DNA of 47,966 nucleotides, taken from the NCBI GenBank assembly GCA_934394515.1, contig CAKRRU010000003.1, positions 1 through 47,966 on the forward strand, in the 5' to 3' direction. The notes under the pieces were generated by a model. That model searched no databases. It saw only the letters and a list, made by a program, of their open reading frames with translations, and was not told the origin of the DNA. The DNA is from an uncultured Acetatifactor sp. (lineage in GTDB: Bacteria > Bacillota > Clostridia > Lachnospirales > Lachnospiraceae). Each line of letters opens with the position of its first letter. Position 1 is the first letter of the stretch. Position numbers and translations under genes: made by a program. Positions 1 to 7,925 of the stretch are shown here, in pieces.

Positions 1-1
1 T

Positions 2-319
2 CCGGATTGCAGACGTGGCATGTACTGGGATGAAGAATACCAGGATAAAGAGATGTTTGAATGGTATAAGCAGCTGCTGAAGGTGCGAAAAAACCATGCA
101 TGTATCGTAGAGGGTGAACCGTTGGAAATAGCTGCAAGGGACGGGGAAGAGACGATCGTCCTGACCAGAAAAAATGGCGAAGAGACACTCGCTTTGATCT
201 TCAACTGCAGCAGCAGCGCAAGAGTGTTTAATGAGTATGCACAAAAATATGATTTACTTAGAGAGAAACCCTTTGATGGAAAAATAGAGGGGCTTGATGC
301 CGCTGTAATAGTACTCTGA
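2..319 (+). CDS. Glycoside hydrolase family 13 (neopullulanase/alpha-amylase type), C-terminal end only
   Basis: Only the last ~105 residues are inside the window; the reading frame is open from base 2. The visible start, PDCRRGMYWDEE, matches the stretch after the (beta/alpha)8 barrel of GH13 cyclodextrinase/neopullulanase/maltogenic amylases, where 'DPDCRRPM.WD' is typical. It is followed by the usual helix of the type FEWYKQLLKVRKNHACI and a short beta-rich C-terminal domain. The family hydrolyses alpha-1,4/1,6 glucans. Active-site residues lie upstream of the window, so activity cannot be judged. The first in-frame ATG (base 20) is internal and not a real start. Confidence 0.8.
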   Translation, partial: PDCRRGMYWDEEYQDKEMFEWYKQLLKVRKNHACIVEGEPLEIAARDGEETIVLTRKNGEETLALIFNCSSSARVFNEYAQKYDLLREKPFDGKIEGLDAAVIVL

Positions 320-487
320 GAAATATGAGAGATGTCCGGAAAGATTGTATGGATGACCAACCAAAGTGCTGACAATTTGGCACTTTGAGGTACAATTTGG
401 AAGAAAGTATTGTTTTTTACAGTTGAAACATGTAATATACTAATATACCGTAGGAGCGGTAGTAATCAAAAAAAGGAGAAAATTATT

Positions 488-1183
488 ATGAAGAAGAGAT
501 TATTAGCAGTATTGTTAACAGGTGTTATGGCAATGTCCATGCTTACTGCATGTGGCGGATCCGATGAGACCACCACAGGTGCTGCAACCGAGGATGTTGC
601 TGCAGCTTCCACAGATGGAGAGATGTGTTCCGATGAGACCTTCTCTGCTCTGCAGGACAGCTACGCAGCCATGACGGAAGCTTACAATGCAGTAAAAGAG
701 CTTTATGAAAATGATGCAATCGCAGCAGATGAAGCTATTGAAGATGTTATGAACCAGGCAGCTGATGTGATCAACCAGATGGGTGAGATTTCCCAGGATT
801 CCATTACCGAGGAGGATGCAGTTACTCTGAATTCTGCAATGGCTGACATTCTGGATGCCCTGTCTTCCGTTGTTGATGGCATGACCATGACCGAGGGCGG
901 TGAGGAAGCAGCTTCCGAGGGATGTTCCGATGAAACCTTCGCTATCTTACAGGAAAATTACAGCACCTTATCCGGAGTATATGATACTGTAGAAGCTGCT
1001 TACATGTCCGATGAAATTGAGCAGAATGATGAGATCGAAGAGGCGCTTACCCAGACACAGGATATTATGGCACAGATGGGAGAGATTTCCCAGGATTCCA
1101 TTACCGAGGAAGATGCAGTTGTATTAAATGATTCTATGGCTGCTTTACTTGATGTACTGGGTGCAGTTGTTGATGCAATGTAA
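488..1183 (+). CDS. Secreted lipoprotein with two ~85-residue helical repeats, function unknown
   Basis: 231 residues. The ATG was chosen because AAAGGAGA lies about 9 bases upstream and the protein then begins with a classic lipoprotein signal (MKKRLLAVLLTG...LTAC, Cys at about residue 22). A longer reading from base 410 has no ribosome site and would bury the signal peptide. After a short acidic, Thr/Ala-rich linker come two tandem copies of the same domain. Each begins C-S-D-E-T-F and contains the identical block MGEISQDSITEEDAV before ending in a hydrophobic (L/V)(D/G)AVVDxM helix. The protein is strongly acidic and predicted mostly helical. I do not recognise the family; a surface-exposed binding or spacer protein is possible. 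It stands alone and is followed directly by a terminator. Confidence 0.8.
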   Translation: MKKRLLAVLLTGVMAMSMLTACGGSDETTTGAATEDVAAASTDGEMCSDETFSALQDSYAAMTEAYNAVKELYENDAIAADEAIEDVMNQAADVINQMGEISQDSITEEDAVTLNSAMADILDALSSVVDGMTMTEGGEEAASEGCSDETFAILQENYSTLSGVYDTVEAAYMSDEIEQNDEIEEALTQTQDIMAQMGEISQDSITEEDAVVLNDSMAALLDVLGAVVDAM

Positions 1184-1210
1184 TTTCAGGGTTCTTCTGT
1201 AAGCCACATG

Positions 1211-1246
1211 ACACAAAAGGGAGTAATCGTACTCCCTTTTTGTGTA
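1211..1246 (+). terminator. Intrinsic terminator after the repeat lipoprotein
   Basis: The arms ACACAAAAGGGAGTA and TACTCCC-TTTTTGTGT form a near-perfect stem around a short ATCG loop, with a U-rich 3' arm. It sits about 27 bases after the lipoprotein stop codon. Its right end overlaps the earliest GTG that could start the downstream kinase, another reason to place that start further in. Confidence 0.75.
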
Positions 1247-1304
1247 CAATGAATTATGCTTATCAGCAGACGGATATCCTGCAAAGCAGGGTGTAGAGCA
1301 GGAT

Positions 1305-4016
1305 ATGCTACAGATGCGCAGGAAAATGAGGAGGAAATATTTCATGGTCATTTTGTATTTTGCTGCCTTTGCATTCTCTGTATTGTTGCTGATTCTGACG
1401 CTTGTCGCTACCAGTCAGTATCGTAGAAATTATCATGTACTTTCTACCATGACAACAGCAATTGTAAACTTTGGTTACTGGCAGCTTGCCATGTCTCATA
1501 ATCTGGAGGAAGCTCTTCTTGCAAACCGGATCGCATATCTGGATGGAACTTTCCTTACCTTATTTATTTTCCTTTCTGTTGCCCAGTTCTGCAGGATCAA
1601 GGTTCCTGTCTGGATCGTTACAGTCATGTCTATCGTCGGATTTGTGGTTCTTGGACTTTCCTATACGGGTGGTTACAGTACCATATATTATAGCAGTGTT
1701 TCCATCGTTCAGAGGCATGGAGTTACTTTTCTTGTCACACAGGACGGGCCGGCACATATCCTTTATGATTGTCTGATCGTGGTCTATGCAGTAATAGACC
1801 TCGGAGTTATGATCTATGCTTTCCGGAACAAAAACAAAGTCTCTTATATGAATACGTTTTTTCTTCTGGCTACGGAGCTGTTCTGTATGGTGGTATATGC
1901 AGTGGAAAGTATTACCAAATGTGAGATCCAGCTTCTTCCCTTTTCCTATGTGCTCAATATGGTGCTTTTGTTTGTATTGTTCCGAAGAACCAATCTGTAT
2001 GATCTGTCCATCAATGCGGAGCATATTCGAGAAGACCGCCGTGAATACGGTTATATTTCATTCAGCCGCCATGGAAAATATATCGGAAGTAATGATGTCG
2101 CAAGAAAATACTTTCCGGAACTGGAAAATCTCCTGATGGATCACAAAATTCCTCCCAAAGAGAAATTCCTTTATAAGGAGTTTGGCAGCTGGGTAGCACT
2201 TTTTAATCCGGATATTGATAAAACCCGTTACTATACCAGAAACGAGCGGATCCTCAAATGCAGACTCAGTTCTTTTACTATGGGAAAACGAAACAGCATT
2301 CAGGGTTATCTCATCGAAATAACGGATGATACCAATCAACAGCTTCATATCCAGGAGCTGAATGAAATGGCCCGCAGGGCAGAAGAGGCGAACCTTGCCA
2401 AAAGTACTTTTATTGCGAATATTTCCCACGAGATCCGCACACCTATTCATGTCATATTAGGTATGAATGAAATGATCATGCGTGAATCCGGAGAACCTCA
2501 GATATGTGTATATGCCGGAAATATCAAGAAGTCCGGCAACATTCTGTTATCTCTTGTGAACAATATCCTCGATTATTCACGTATGGAACGGGGAAGTGTA
2601 AAACTCCAGCTTGTTACTTATGAAACAGGTAAGCTGTTAAACAATGCGGTGGATGCTATCCGGCTCCAGACGGACAGTAAGAATCTCCGGCTGGAGGTAT
2701 ATATTGATGAACATCTTCCTGTAAAGCTGATTGGAGATGATCTTAAATTTCAGCAGATTCTGTTTAATCTGTTGACGAATGCAGTGAAATATACAAATGA
2801 TGGCTATGTACGTTTGTGTGTTTCCCAGAAGCAACGCCAGGCTGATTCCGTAGCCATTGAGGTATCGGTTGAGGATTCCGGCATTGGAATCCGTAAAGAG
2901 GATATTGCACGTCTCACCAATGCATTCTGTCGCGTGGATGAGAAACTTAACAGAAACATTGAAGGTGCCGGACTCGGTCTTTCCATAGCCAGCCAGTTAT
3001 TACAGCAGATGGGAAGTCAATTAATGATTGACAGTGAATACGGTGTTGGCTCGATTTTCTCCTTTGAGCTTACACAGCAGATTGCAGATGCAGCAGAAAT
3101 AGGACCGTTTTCCATATTCCCGGACGCAAATGCGGAAATACCTTTTTCAATGCTTCCTTCCTTTACGGCTCCGGAAGCAAAGATCCTGGTGGTGGACGAT
3201 AATCAGATGAACCGCTTTGTTTTCCAGGGGCTTTTAAAATATCTTAAGGTACAGGTTACTCTTGCGGCGAGTGGCAGGGAATGCTTAAGTGCCATTACAA
3301 AAGAGCATTATGACCTGATTTTTATGGATCATCTCATGCCGGAGCTGGATGGCATTGAAACGCTTCATATTATGAAGAAACGCAGCGGACATTTTTGTAC
3401 GGACAGTAAGGTAATTGCCATTACAGCCAATGCCTTTCAGGATGCACGGGAAGTTTATCTGAAAGAGGGCTTTGATGATTTTCTGGAAAAACCGGTAGAA
3501 GGAAAACAGTTGGAAGCGGTGATTTATCAGTATCTTCCCAAAAATCTCATACATTATGCAGATGGAATTTCCTGCGAAAAAGCAGAGATTCCTGCGAATC
3601 CGGGCATGAAAAAGGAGGTTGATCCTGCTTTTGCGGGAAGAGATGATCTTCTGGAGAAACAGCTTGCAGGTCTGGGAATAGATGTATCAAAGGGACTGTC
3701 CTATGCCGGTAATGACTGGAACTTCTATCTGGAAATATTGAATTGCTTTATGGAAGAATATGATGCCAAAAGAGAATTATTTAATACATATCAAAAAAAT
3801 CTCTCTGAAGAAAATACTTTTGAAGCCTTCACCCATCTGACGCACCAGTTAAAAGGAGAGGCACGGGGAATCGGACATGCAGGGCTCGGAGAGAAATTTT
3901 ATCAACTGGAACTGGCATCTAAAGCACACAAGGAAGATATGATCAAAGTTCTTTCAGACAGTACCCTGGATTTATGGGAACAAGTCGTTATTTCTTTGAA
4001 AAAATATTTGAAGTAA
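1305..4016 (+). CDS. Hybrid sensor histidine kinase (7TM sensor - PAS-like - HisKA - HATPase - REC - HPt)
   Basis: About 903 residues from this ATG. The N-terminal ~240 residues hold about seven hydrophobic segments of the 7TM histidine-kinase sensor type, followed by a PAS-like region. HisKA has its phospho-acceptor His in FIANISHEIRTP (about residue 375). The HATPase follows (N-box ILFNLLTNAVKYT, DSGIGI, GAGLGLSI). A receiver domain begins ILVVDDNQMNR, with acceptor Asp in LIFMDHLMP (about 673). A C-terminal HPt domain carries HQLKGEARGIG (His about 846). Such kinases relay phosphate His-Asp-His to a separate regulator. The start is uncertain: AGGAGG at 1329-1334 suits the ATG at 1344 best, 1305 is also possible, and GTG 1242 is unlikely because it lies in a terminator. 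It converges on a LytTR response regulator with a 29-base 3' overlap, but that pairing is only positional. Confidence 0.88.
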   Translation: MLQMRRKMRRKYFMVILYFAAFAFSVLLLILTLVATSQYRRNYHVLSTMTTAIVNFGYWQLAMSHNLEEALLANRIAYLDGTFLTLFIFLSVAQFCRIKVPVWIVTVMSIVGFVVLGLSYTGGYSTIYYSSVSIVQRHGVTFLVTQDGPAHILYDCLIVVYAVIDLGVMIYAFRNKNKVSYMNTFFLLATELFCMVVYAVESITKCEIQLLPFSYVLNMVLLFVLFRRTNLYDLSINAEHIREDRREYGYISFSRHGKYIGSNDVARKYFPELENLLMDHKIPPKEKFLYKEFGSWVALFNPDIDKTRYYTRNERILKCRLSSFTMGKRNSIQGYLIEITDDTNQQLHIQELNEMARRAEEANLAKSTFIANISHEIRTPIHVILGMNEMIMRESGEPQICVYAGNIKKSGNILLSLVNNILDYSRMERGSVKLQLVTYETGKLLNNAVDAIRLQTDSKNLRLEVYIDEHLPVKLIGDDLKFQQILFNLLTNAVKYTNDGYVRLCVSQKQRQADSVAIEVSVEDSGIGIRKEDIARLTNAFCRVDEKLNRNIEGAGLGLSIASQLLQQMGSQLMIDSEYGVGSIFSFELTQQIADAAEIGPFSIFPDANAEIPFSMLPSFTAPEAKILVVDDNQMNRFVFQGLLKYLKVQVTLAASGRECLSAITKEHYDLIFMDHLMPELDGIETLHIMKKRSGHFCTDSKVIAITANAFQDAREVYLKEGFDDFLEKPVEGKQLEAVIYQYLPKNLIHYADGISCEKAEIPANPGMKKEVDPAFAGRDDLLEKQLAGLGIDVSKGLSYAGNDWNFYLEILNCFMEEYDAKRELFNTYQKNLSEENTFEAFTHLTHQLKGEARGIGHAGLGEKFYQLELASKAHKEDMIKVLSDSTLDLWEQVVISLKKYLK

Positions 4017-4704
4017 GCTGCTGCCGGATTTCTCTTTGGAGCCGGACCGGAATGGGAATGATTACAGAATTCATCATTTCAATATCTGTCTGAGTCACAC
4101 TGCGGACATACAGACGATTGACCAGGTAACTGCGTCCTACTTTGATAAACTCAGGATTCTGTTCAAAATCTTCACAGACTCCGGACAGAACCTTTGTTAC
4201 AGAAATAGTATCGGTAAGGGTATGGATCAGCGTCACATGACGGCCGGCTTCAAAATACAGAATATCCTTGAGTGGAATTTGTACTTCCTTTCCCTGGACA
4301 TTCACCCGATACAGCTTGGAACTATTTTCAAAGATGGATCTGCAGCGTCTGATTGCATTCATAAAGTCCTCATGATCATAGGGCTTTTGCAGATAATATA
4401 ACGCGTCCACATTATAACTGTCCATGGCATGCTCCAGGGAACTCGTTGTGAAGATCAGACCGCCGTTATAATGTTTTTCACGCAGCATATGTGCCACACT
4501 CATACCATCCGGCGCATCCATATAAATGTCCAGAAAAATAAGGGATGGTTTATCGAGTGTTTCCTCATATCGCTGAAGAAGCTCTTTTCCGGATGAAAAT
4601 GCTTCTATCATGATTTTCCGGTCAAGGTGAGACAGATATTCCTGCAGATGATGATGCAGACGTAGCAGATCACTCCTGGAATCGTCACAGATATAAATTG
4701 TCAT
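3988..4704 (-). CDS. LytTR-family response regulator
   Basis: 238 residues. The start MTIYICDD was chosen because GGAAGGGG lies about 11 bases upstream; the longer reading has an uncharged, non-conserved leader. The receiver domain (about 1-120) has the acidic pair DD at 7-8, the phospho-acceptor Asp59 in LIFLDIYMD, a TSS motif and the KPY lysine near 110. The LytTR DNA-binding domain (about 135-235) shows ILYFEAGRHVTLIHT and the VGRSYLVN strand typical of the family. Such proteins bind direct repeats upstream of targets, often under quorum or membrane-stress kinases. No dedicated 7TM/HPK10 kinase sits beside it. The only kinase nearby is the convergent hybrid kinase, whose HPt domain could in principle phosphorylate it. 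Confidence 0.88.
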   Translation of the reverse strand: MTIYICDDSRSDLLRLHHHLQEYLSHLDRKIMIEAFSSGKELLQRYEETLDKPSLIFLDIYMDAPDGMSVAHMLREKHYNGGLIFTTSSLEHAMDSYNVDALYYLQKPYDHEDFMNAIRRCRSIFENSSKLYRVNVQGKEVQIPLKDILYFEAGRHVTLIHTLTDTISVTKVLSGVCEDFEQNPEFIKVGRSYLVNRLYVRSVTQTDIEMMNSVIIPIPVRLQREIRQQLTSNIFSKK

Positions 4705-4792
4705 TTTGTATAGTTCCCCTTCCTCTTTTGCGAACCCCTTGCATGCAGTAGTTTTGCTGCCCTTGATACCGGACAATTTCAGTCCACATTTT

Positions 4793-4821
4793 ATTATACC
4801 GTACGATTTATTGACAGTAAA
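4793..4821 (-). promoter_or_regulatory. Candidate sigma-A promoter for the LytTR regulator
   Basis: Read leftward: TTTACT (4821-4816), 17-bp spacer, then a perfect TATAAT (4798-4793), about 90 bases before the regulator's start codon. The -35 matches consensus at 4 of 6 positions. Confidence 0.5.
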
Positions 4822-4976
4822 CCGATTTTTAAGAACAAAATTTGAAAGTTGTCTTCAAAACGGAATCTCGGATGACTATTAAGTGCGTAATTGAGCCGCT
4901 TCGACGCATCAAGGTCAATTCATTACATTTTTGTGTCGATTCATGCAAATCTCATTTTTTTTTCGAAAAGCTGTTG

Positions 4977-4982
4977 TATAAT
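4977..4982 (+). promoter_or_regulatory. Candidate -10 box for the NRPS operon
   Basis: A perfect TATAAT lies 53 bases upstream of the acyltransferase start. The matching -35 position is only a T-rich stretch, so the promoter may be weak or activator-dependent. No other promoter-like sequence is evident before the NRPS, as gene gaps downstream are 11-23 bases. Confidence 0.4.
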
Positions 4983-5034
4983 AATGGTGGGGAAAAAGCC
5001 CCTGATAAATCGTAAAATCGGAAAGGTGGAGGCT

Positions 5035-6153
5035 ATGTTTTCTTTAAAAGACAAAGAAGTGAATGTAGGGCGGCAGAAGGAGCTTGATTTAGTAAAAGGC
5101 TTTCTGATGATCATGATCATCTTTATACATTCATTTCAGACGATAGCGGGCGCGGAAGCAGCAGAATCAAGTGTACATAAAATTATGTTTGCACTGTTTA
5201 TGCCGACCGGCGCCTGCTTATATTTGTTTACCATGGGGTTCGGAAGTGTTTTCACACGGTATTCCCAACCAAAGGATATGGTTAAAAACGGTGTAAGATT
5301 ATTAATTTATCAGGGATTAAGTAATTTATGCTATGCCGCAGTGATTGTAGTTAGTTTTCATATAAGAATTTTAATTACGGGAGAAATAGCGGGAAGCAGG
5401 GAATTGTATGAAGGCAGTCTGTACTCCATGCTTACATTCGTAAATATCTTTTTTATCTCGGGAATGTGTTATTTTATACTTGCAATATACAAAAAACTGG
5501 GAGTAAAACCGGTCGGCTATATAATAAGTGCTGTAATAGTAGGATTGTTATCACCGTTTACGGCATTACTGGTTTCTGATCACCCAGTTCTTAACCGGAT
5601 CCTGGACATGACCTTTGGAGGGAAGGGTGAAACAAGCTTCTGCTTCTTTCCCTATCTGAGCTATGTGTTTCTGGGATATGTTTTTGGAATGGTGATCCGG
5701 AGAATCCCCGAAAAGGAAAAGGGAAGTTTCTATAAAAAGACCGGAATCCTGTGTGGAATAGCAGCGGTAATATGGTTTGCCGGCTGTGTGGTATTACATC
5801 CGGATGTTGAAGAATTCTTTAATTACATGATCGGACAATATAGAATACCGGGGTTAATAAAGGTAATAGGAAGCTTTTGTACCATAATGTTTGTATTCGC
5901 AATTGCATTTTACATAATGCCGTTAATAGAAAAATGGAAATTTGTATACAACAGACTGTGTTATTATTCCAAACAAATATCTAAGATGTATGCGGTACAT
6001 ATAGGGGTATTTTATTTGATCGGCGGTCTTAGTGCATTTTATGAATATAATGTGATCCAATGTCTGCTATGGGCGGTAGTGGTATTGATAGCAACTGATT
6101 TGATCGTGCGGGGATACCTTATCGTTACAGATAAGAGAAAAGCAGGAAAATAA
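5035..6153 (+). CDS. Multi-pass membrane acyltransferase (acyltransferase-3-like)
   Basis: 372 residues. The ATG at MFSLKDKEVN follows GGTGGAGG, whereas the longer reading lacks a ribosome site. After RQKELDLVKGFLMIMIIFIH the protein has about ten hydrophobic segments. The Arg/Lys-rich approach to helix 1 and the His at the end of that helix resemble acyltransferase-3/OpgC-type membrane acyltransferases, which move acyl groups onto sugars, peptides or antibiotics. It is the first gene of the NRPS operon, 12 bases before the exporter. Because the NRPS has no lipoinitiating condensation domain, this enzyme could acylate the peptide's free N-terminus; that is inference. It could instead modify an envelope polymer. 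Confidence 0.65.
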   Translation: MFSLKDKEVNVGRQKELDLVKGFLMIMIIFIHSFQTIAGAEAAESSVHKIMFALFMPTGACLYLFTMGFGSVFTRYSQPKDMVKNGVRLLIYQGLSNLCYAAVIVVSFHIRILITGEIAGSRELYEGSLYSMLTFVNIFFISGMCYFILAIYKKLGVKPVGYIISAVIVGLLSPFTALLVSDHPVLNRILDMTFGGKGETSFCFFPYLSYVFLGYVFGMVIRRIPEKEKGSFYKKTGILCGIAAVIWFAGCVVLHPDVEEFFNYMIGQYRIPGLIKVIGSFCTIMFVFAIAFYIMPLIEKWKFVYNRLCYYSKQISKMYAVHIGVFYLIGGLSAFYEYNVIQCLLWAVVVLIATDLIVRGYLIVTDKRKAGK

Positions 6154-6165
6154 AAGGGAGATAAA

Positions 6166-7914
6166 ATGGCAGAAAGAAGAAACAACAGATTATTAAGTGC
6201 AAAACTGAATAAGTATATTGTTCCGGGAATCATGATGTCGCTGGCTCTTCAGCTGGGGAACATTGTGGATACGATTTTTGTGAGTAATTTGATCGGTGTA
6301 GAAGCAATGTCAGCGGTTACGATGAGTCTTCCGGTGGAAACCATTGTCCAGCTTACCGGTTACTGTCTTGGAATAGGCGGCTCCATAGCAGTGGGAAATA
6401 TGCTTGGCAGGCGAGACAGGGAAAGCGCATCAAAGCTGTTTTCCGCCACGTTTCTGGTGACACTGATGGTGGGTATTATTTTTTCCGTCTGTGCATTCCC
6501 GACAGCGGCTCCGATTGCCAGACTTCTGGTACCGGGTGGCGGCATTCTCCAAAATTATACAAGGGACTATATCCGTATCAGTATGCTGGGTGCACCGGTC
6601 ATCGGCATCGGACTTCTGGTTGTAAATTATCTTGGCGTGGAAAATCATCCGGAACTTGCATCCGCATATCTGATCCTGGCCAATGTGATCAATCTTGTTC
6701 TTGATTATATATTTTTGAGATATACACCGCTTGGAGTTACAGGTGCATCTTTATCCACAGTACTTGGCTTTTTGTTTGCAATGTCGATCTTTGTACTTTA
6801 TATCCGTTCCGATAAACGAAATATCCAATTTGTCCGGCTGAAAGGGAAGGACTTTGGAATCATTAAAGAAGCACTTGTGGCAGGGGTGCCGATGTTGGTT
6901 TTTATGGCAACTAATTTTATAAAAGCCCTTGGTCTTAACACGATCATCCTTCATCAGACCGGAGAGGACGGAATGGCAGTATTTACGGTCTGCGATAACG
7001 TGCTTTTGATCGTTGAAATGCTGACGGGTGGAATTATCGGTGTAATACCCAATGTTGCCGGAATTCTTTACGGCGAGAAAGATTACATGGGGATCCGGGT
7101 TCTGTGTAAAAAGATGCTGAAGTACAGTTATATTGTATTGGCTGTGATATTCGTTGCTATTATGGCGTTTACGGAACAGATTACGATCCTGTTTGGAAGC
7201 GGTGGAGGAGAGCTTGGAAGACAGATGGTGTATGCACTCCGGATTTTTGCGTTGTGCGTGATCCCCTATCTTTGGAATAAATTTATCATAAGCTATTATG
7301 AGTCCATTGAAGAAACGGCGATTGCAAGCTTTGTCACATTCCTTGAGAATGCAGTGGTAATCCTGCCGGCCACTTATGTGGGTATTTACATATTTAAGCA
7401 AATATACGGAACCGGTATTGATGGAATTGCGGCAGGCTTCGTTGCCACAGAGATCATTACAGTAATTGCAGGCTGGATCTTCAGAAAAATAAAACATAAA
7501 AATTCAACCTTTTATATTGTTCCGGACAAGAATCCCGGCGTGAATCTGGATTTTTCGATCAAAAGCACCATGGAGGAAGCACAGATCGTTAACAGAAGAA
7601 TACTGGAGTTCTGTAAGGAAAAGGGAGTATCTGCAAATAAAGCAAATCTGGCAGCTGTGTGCGCAGAAGAAATGACGGTAAACATTATTCAATACGGCGG
7701 CAGGACATCCAACTGGATCGATATCAATCTCTGTCTGGAGGACGATCTGTGCAGATTAAGGATCCGTGACAATGGAGTCAACTTTAATCCTTTGGAGTAC
7801 AGTCATGATTACGAGGAATTCGACATTCACGGAATAGAGCTTGTGAAAAAGATTTCAAAATCCATGGACTATATTCGTGCGATTGATATGAATAACACTA
7901 TAATATCATTTTAG
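6166..7914 (+). CDS. MATE-family exporter fused to a C-terminal RsbW-like ATPase domain
   Basis: 582 residues. Residues ~10-445 form a 12-helix MATE transporter (VPGIMMSLALQLGNIVDTIFVS, GLGIGGSIAVGN-type repeat, VGNMLGRRDRESA), a family that exports drugs and metabolites using Na+ or H+ gradients. Residues ~460-582 are a GHKL/HATPase_c_2 module of the RsbW anti-sigma kinase type: N-box CAEEMTVNIIQYG with Glu and Asn near 500, RDNGVNFNPL near 534, and a glycine motif HGIELVKK near 555. RsbW kinases phosphorylate STAS proteins, and a STAS gene follows the NRPS in the same operon. The fusion therefore suggests export or expression controlled by partner switching at the membrane. The ribosome site AAAGGGAG and the 12-base gap to the previous gene support co-transcription. 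Confidence 0.85.
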   Translation: MAERRNNRLLSAKLNKYIVPGIMMSLALQLGNIVDTIFVSNLIGVEAMSAVTMSLPVETIVQLTGYCLGIGGSIAVGNMLGRRDRESASKLFSATFLVTLMVGIIFSVCAFPTAAPIARLLVPGGGILQNYTRDYIRISMLGAPVIGIGLLVVNYLGVENHPELASAYLILANVINLVLDYIFLRYTPLGVTGASLSTVLGFLFAMSIFVLYIRSDKRNIQFVRLKGKDFGIIKEALVAGVPMLVFMATNFIKALGLNTIILHQTGEDGMAVFTVCDNVLLIVEMLTGGIIGVIPNVAGILYGEKDYMGIRVLCKKMLKYSYIVLAVIFVAIMAFTEQITILFGSGGGELGRQMVYALRIFALCVIPYLWNKFIISYYESIEETAIASFVTFLENAVVILPATYVGIYIFKQIYGTGIDGIAAGFVATEIITVIAGWIFRKIKHKNSTFYIVPDKNPGVNLDFSIKSTMEEAQIVNRRILEFCKEKGVSANKANLAAVCAEEMTVNIIQYGGRTSNWIDINLCLEDDLCRLRIRDNGVNFNPLEYSHDYEEFDIHGIELVKKISKSMDYIRAIDMNNTIISF

Positions 7915-7925
7915 GAGGAGAAAAA

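Larger units (their letters stand above)
4705..5034. other. 330-bp divergent intergenic region between the LytTR regulator and the NRPS operon
   Basis: AT-rich, with no plausible ORF. It holds a leftward promoter candidate for the regulator and a rightward TATAAT about 53 bases upstream of the acyltransferase start. No clear sigma-B-type promoter (GTTTAA...GGGTAT) was found despite the RsbW/STAS genes downstream. No obvious LytTR direct repeats were recognised. Confidence 0.6.

Noticed and set aside
1242..1304. GTG at 1242 as start of the hybrid kinase
   Set aside because: It lies within the 3' arm of a terminator and has no ribosome site; ATGs at 1305-1344 are better placed.
5581..5830. A second NRPS-related enzyme inside the acyltransferase region
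   Set aside because: The sequence is a continuous multi-pass membrane protein with no soluble domain.
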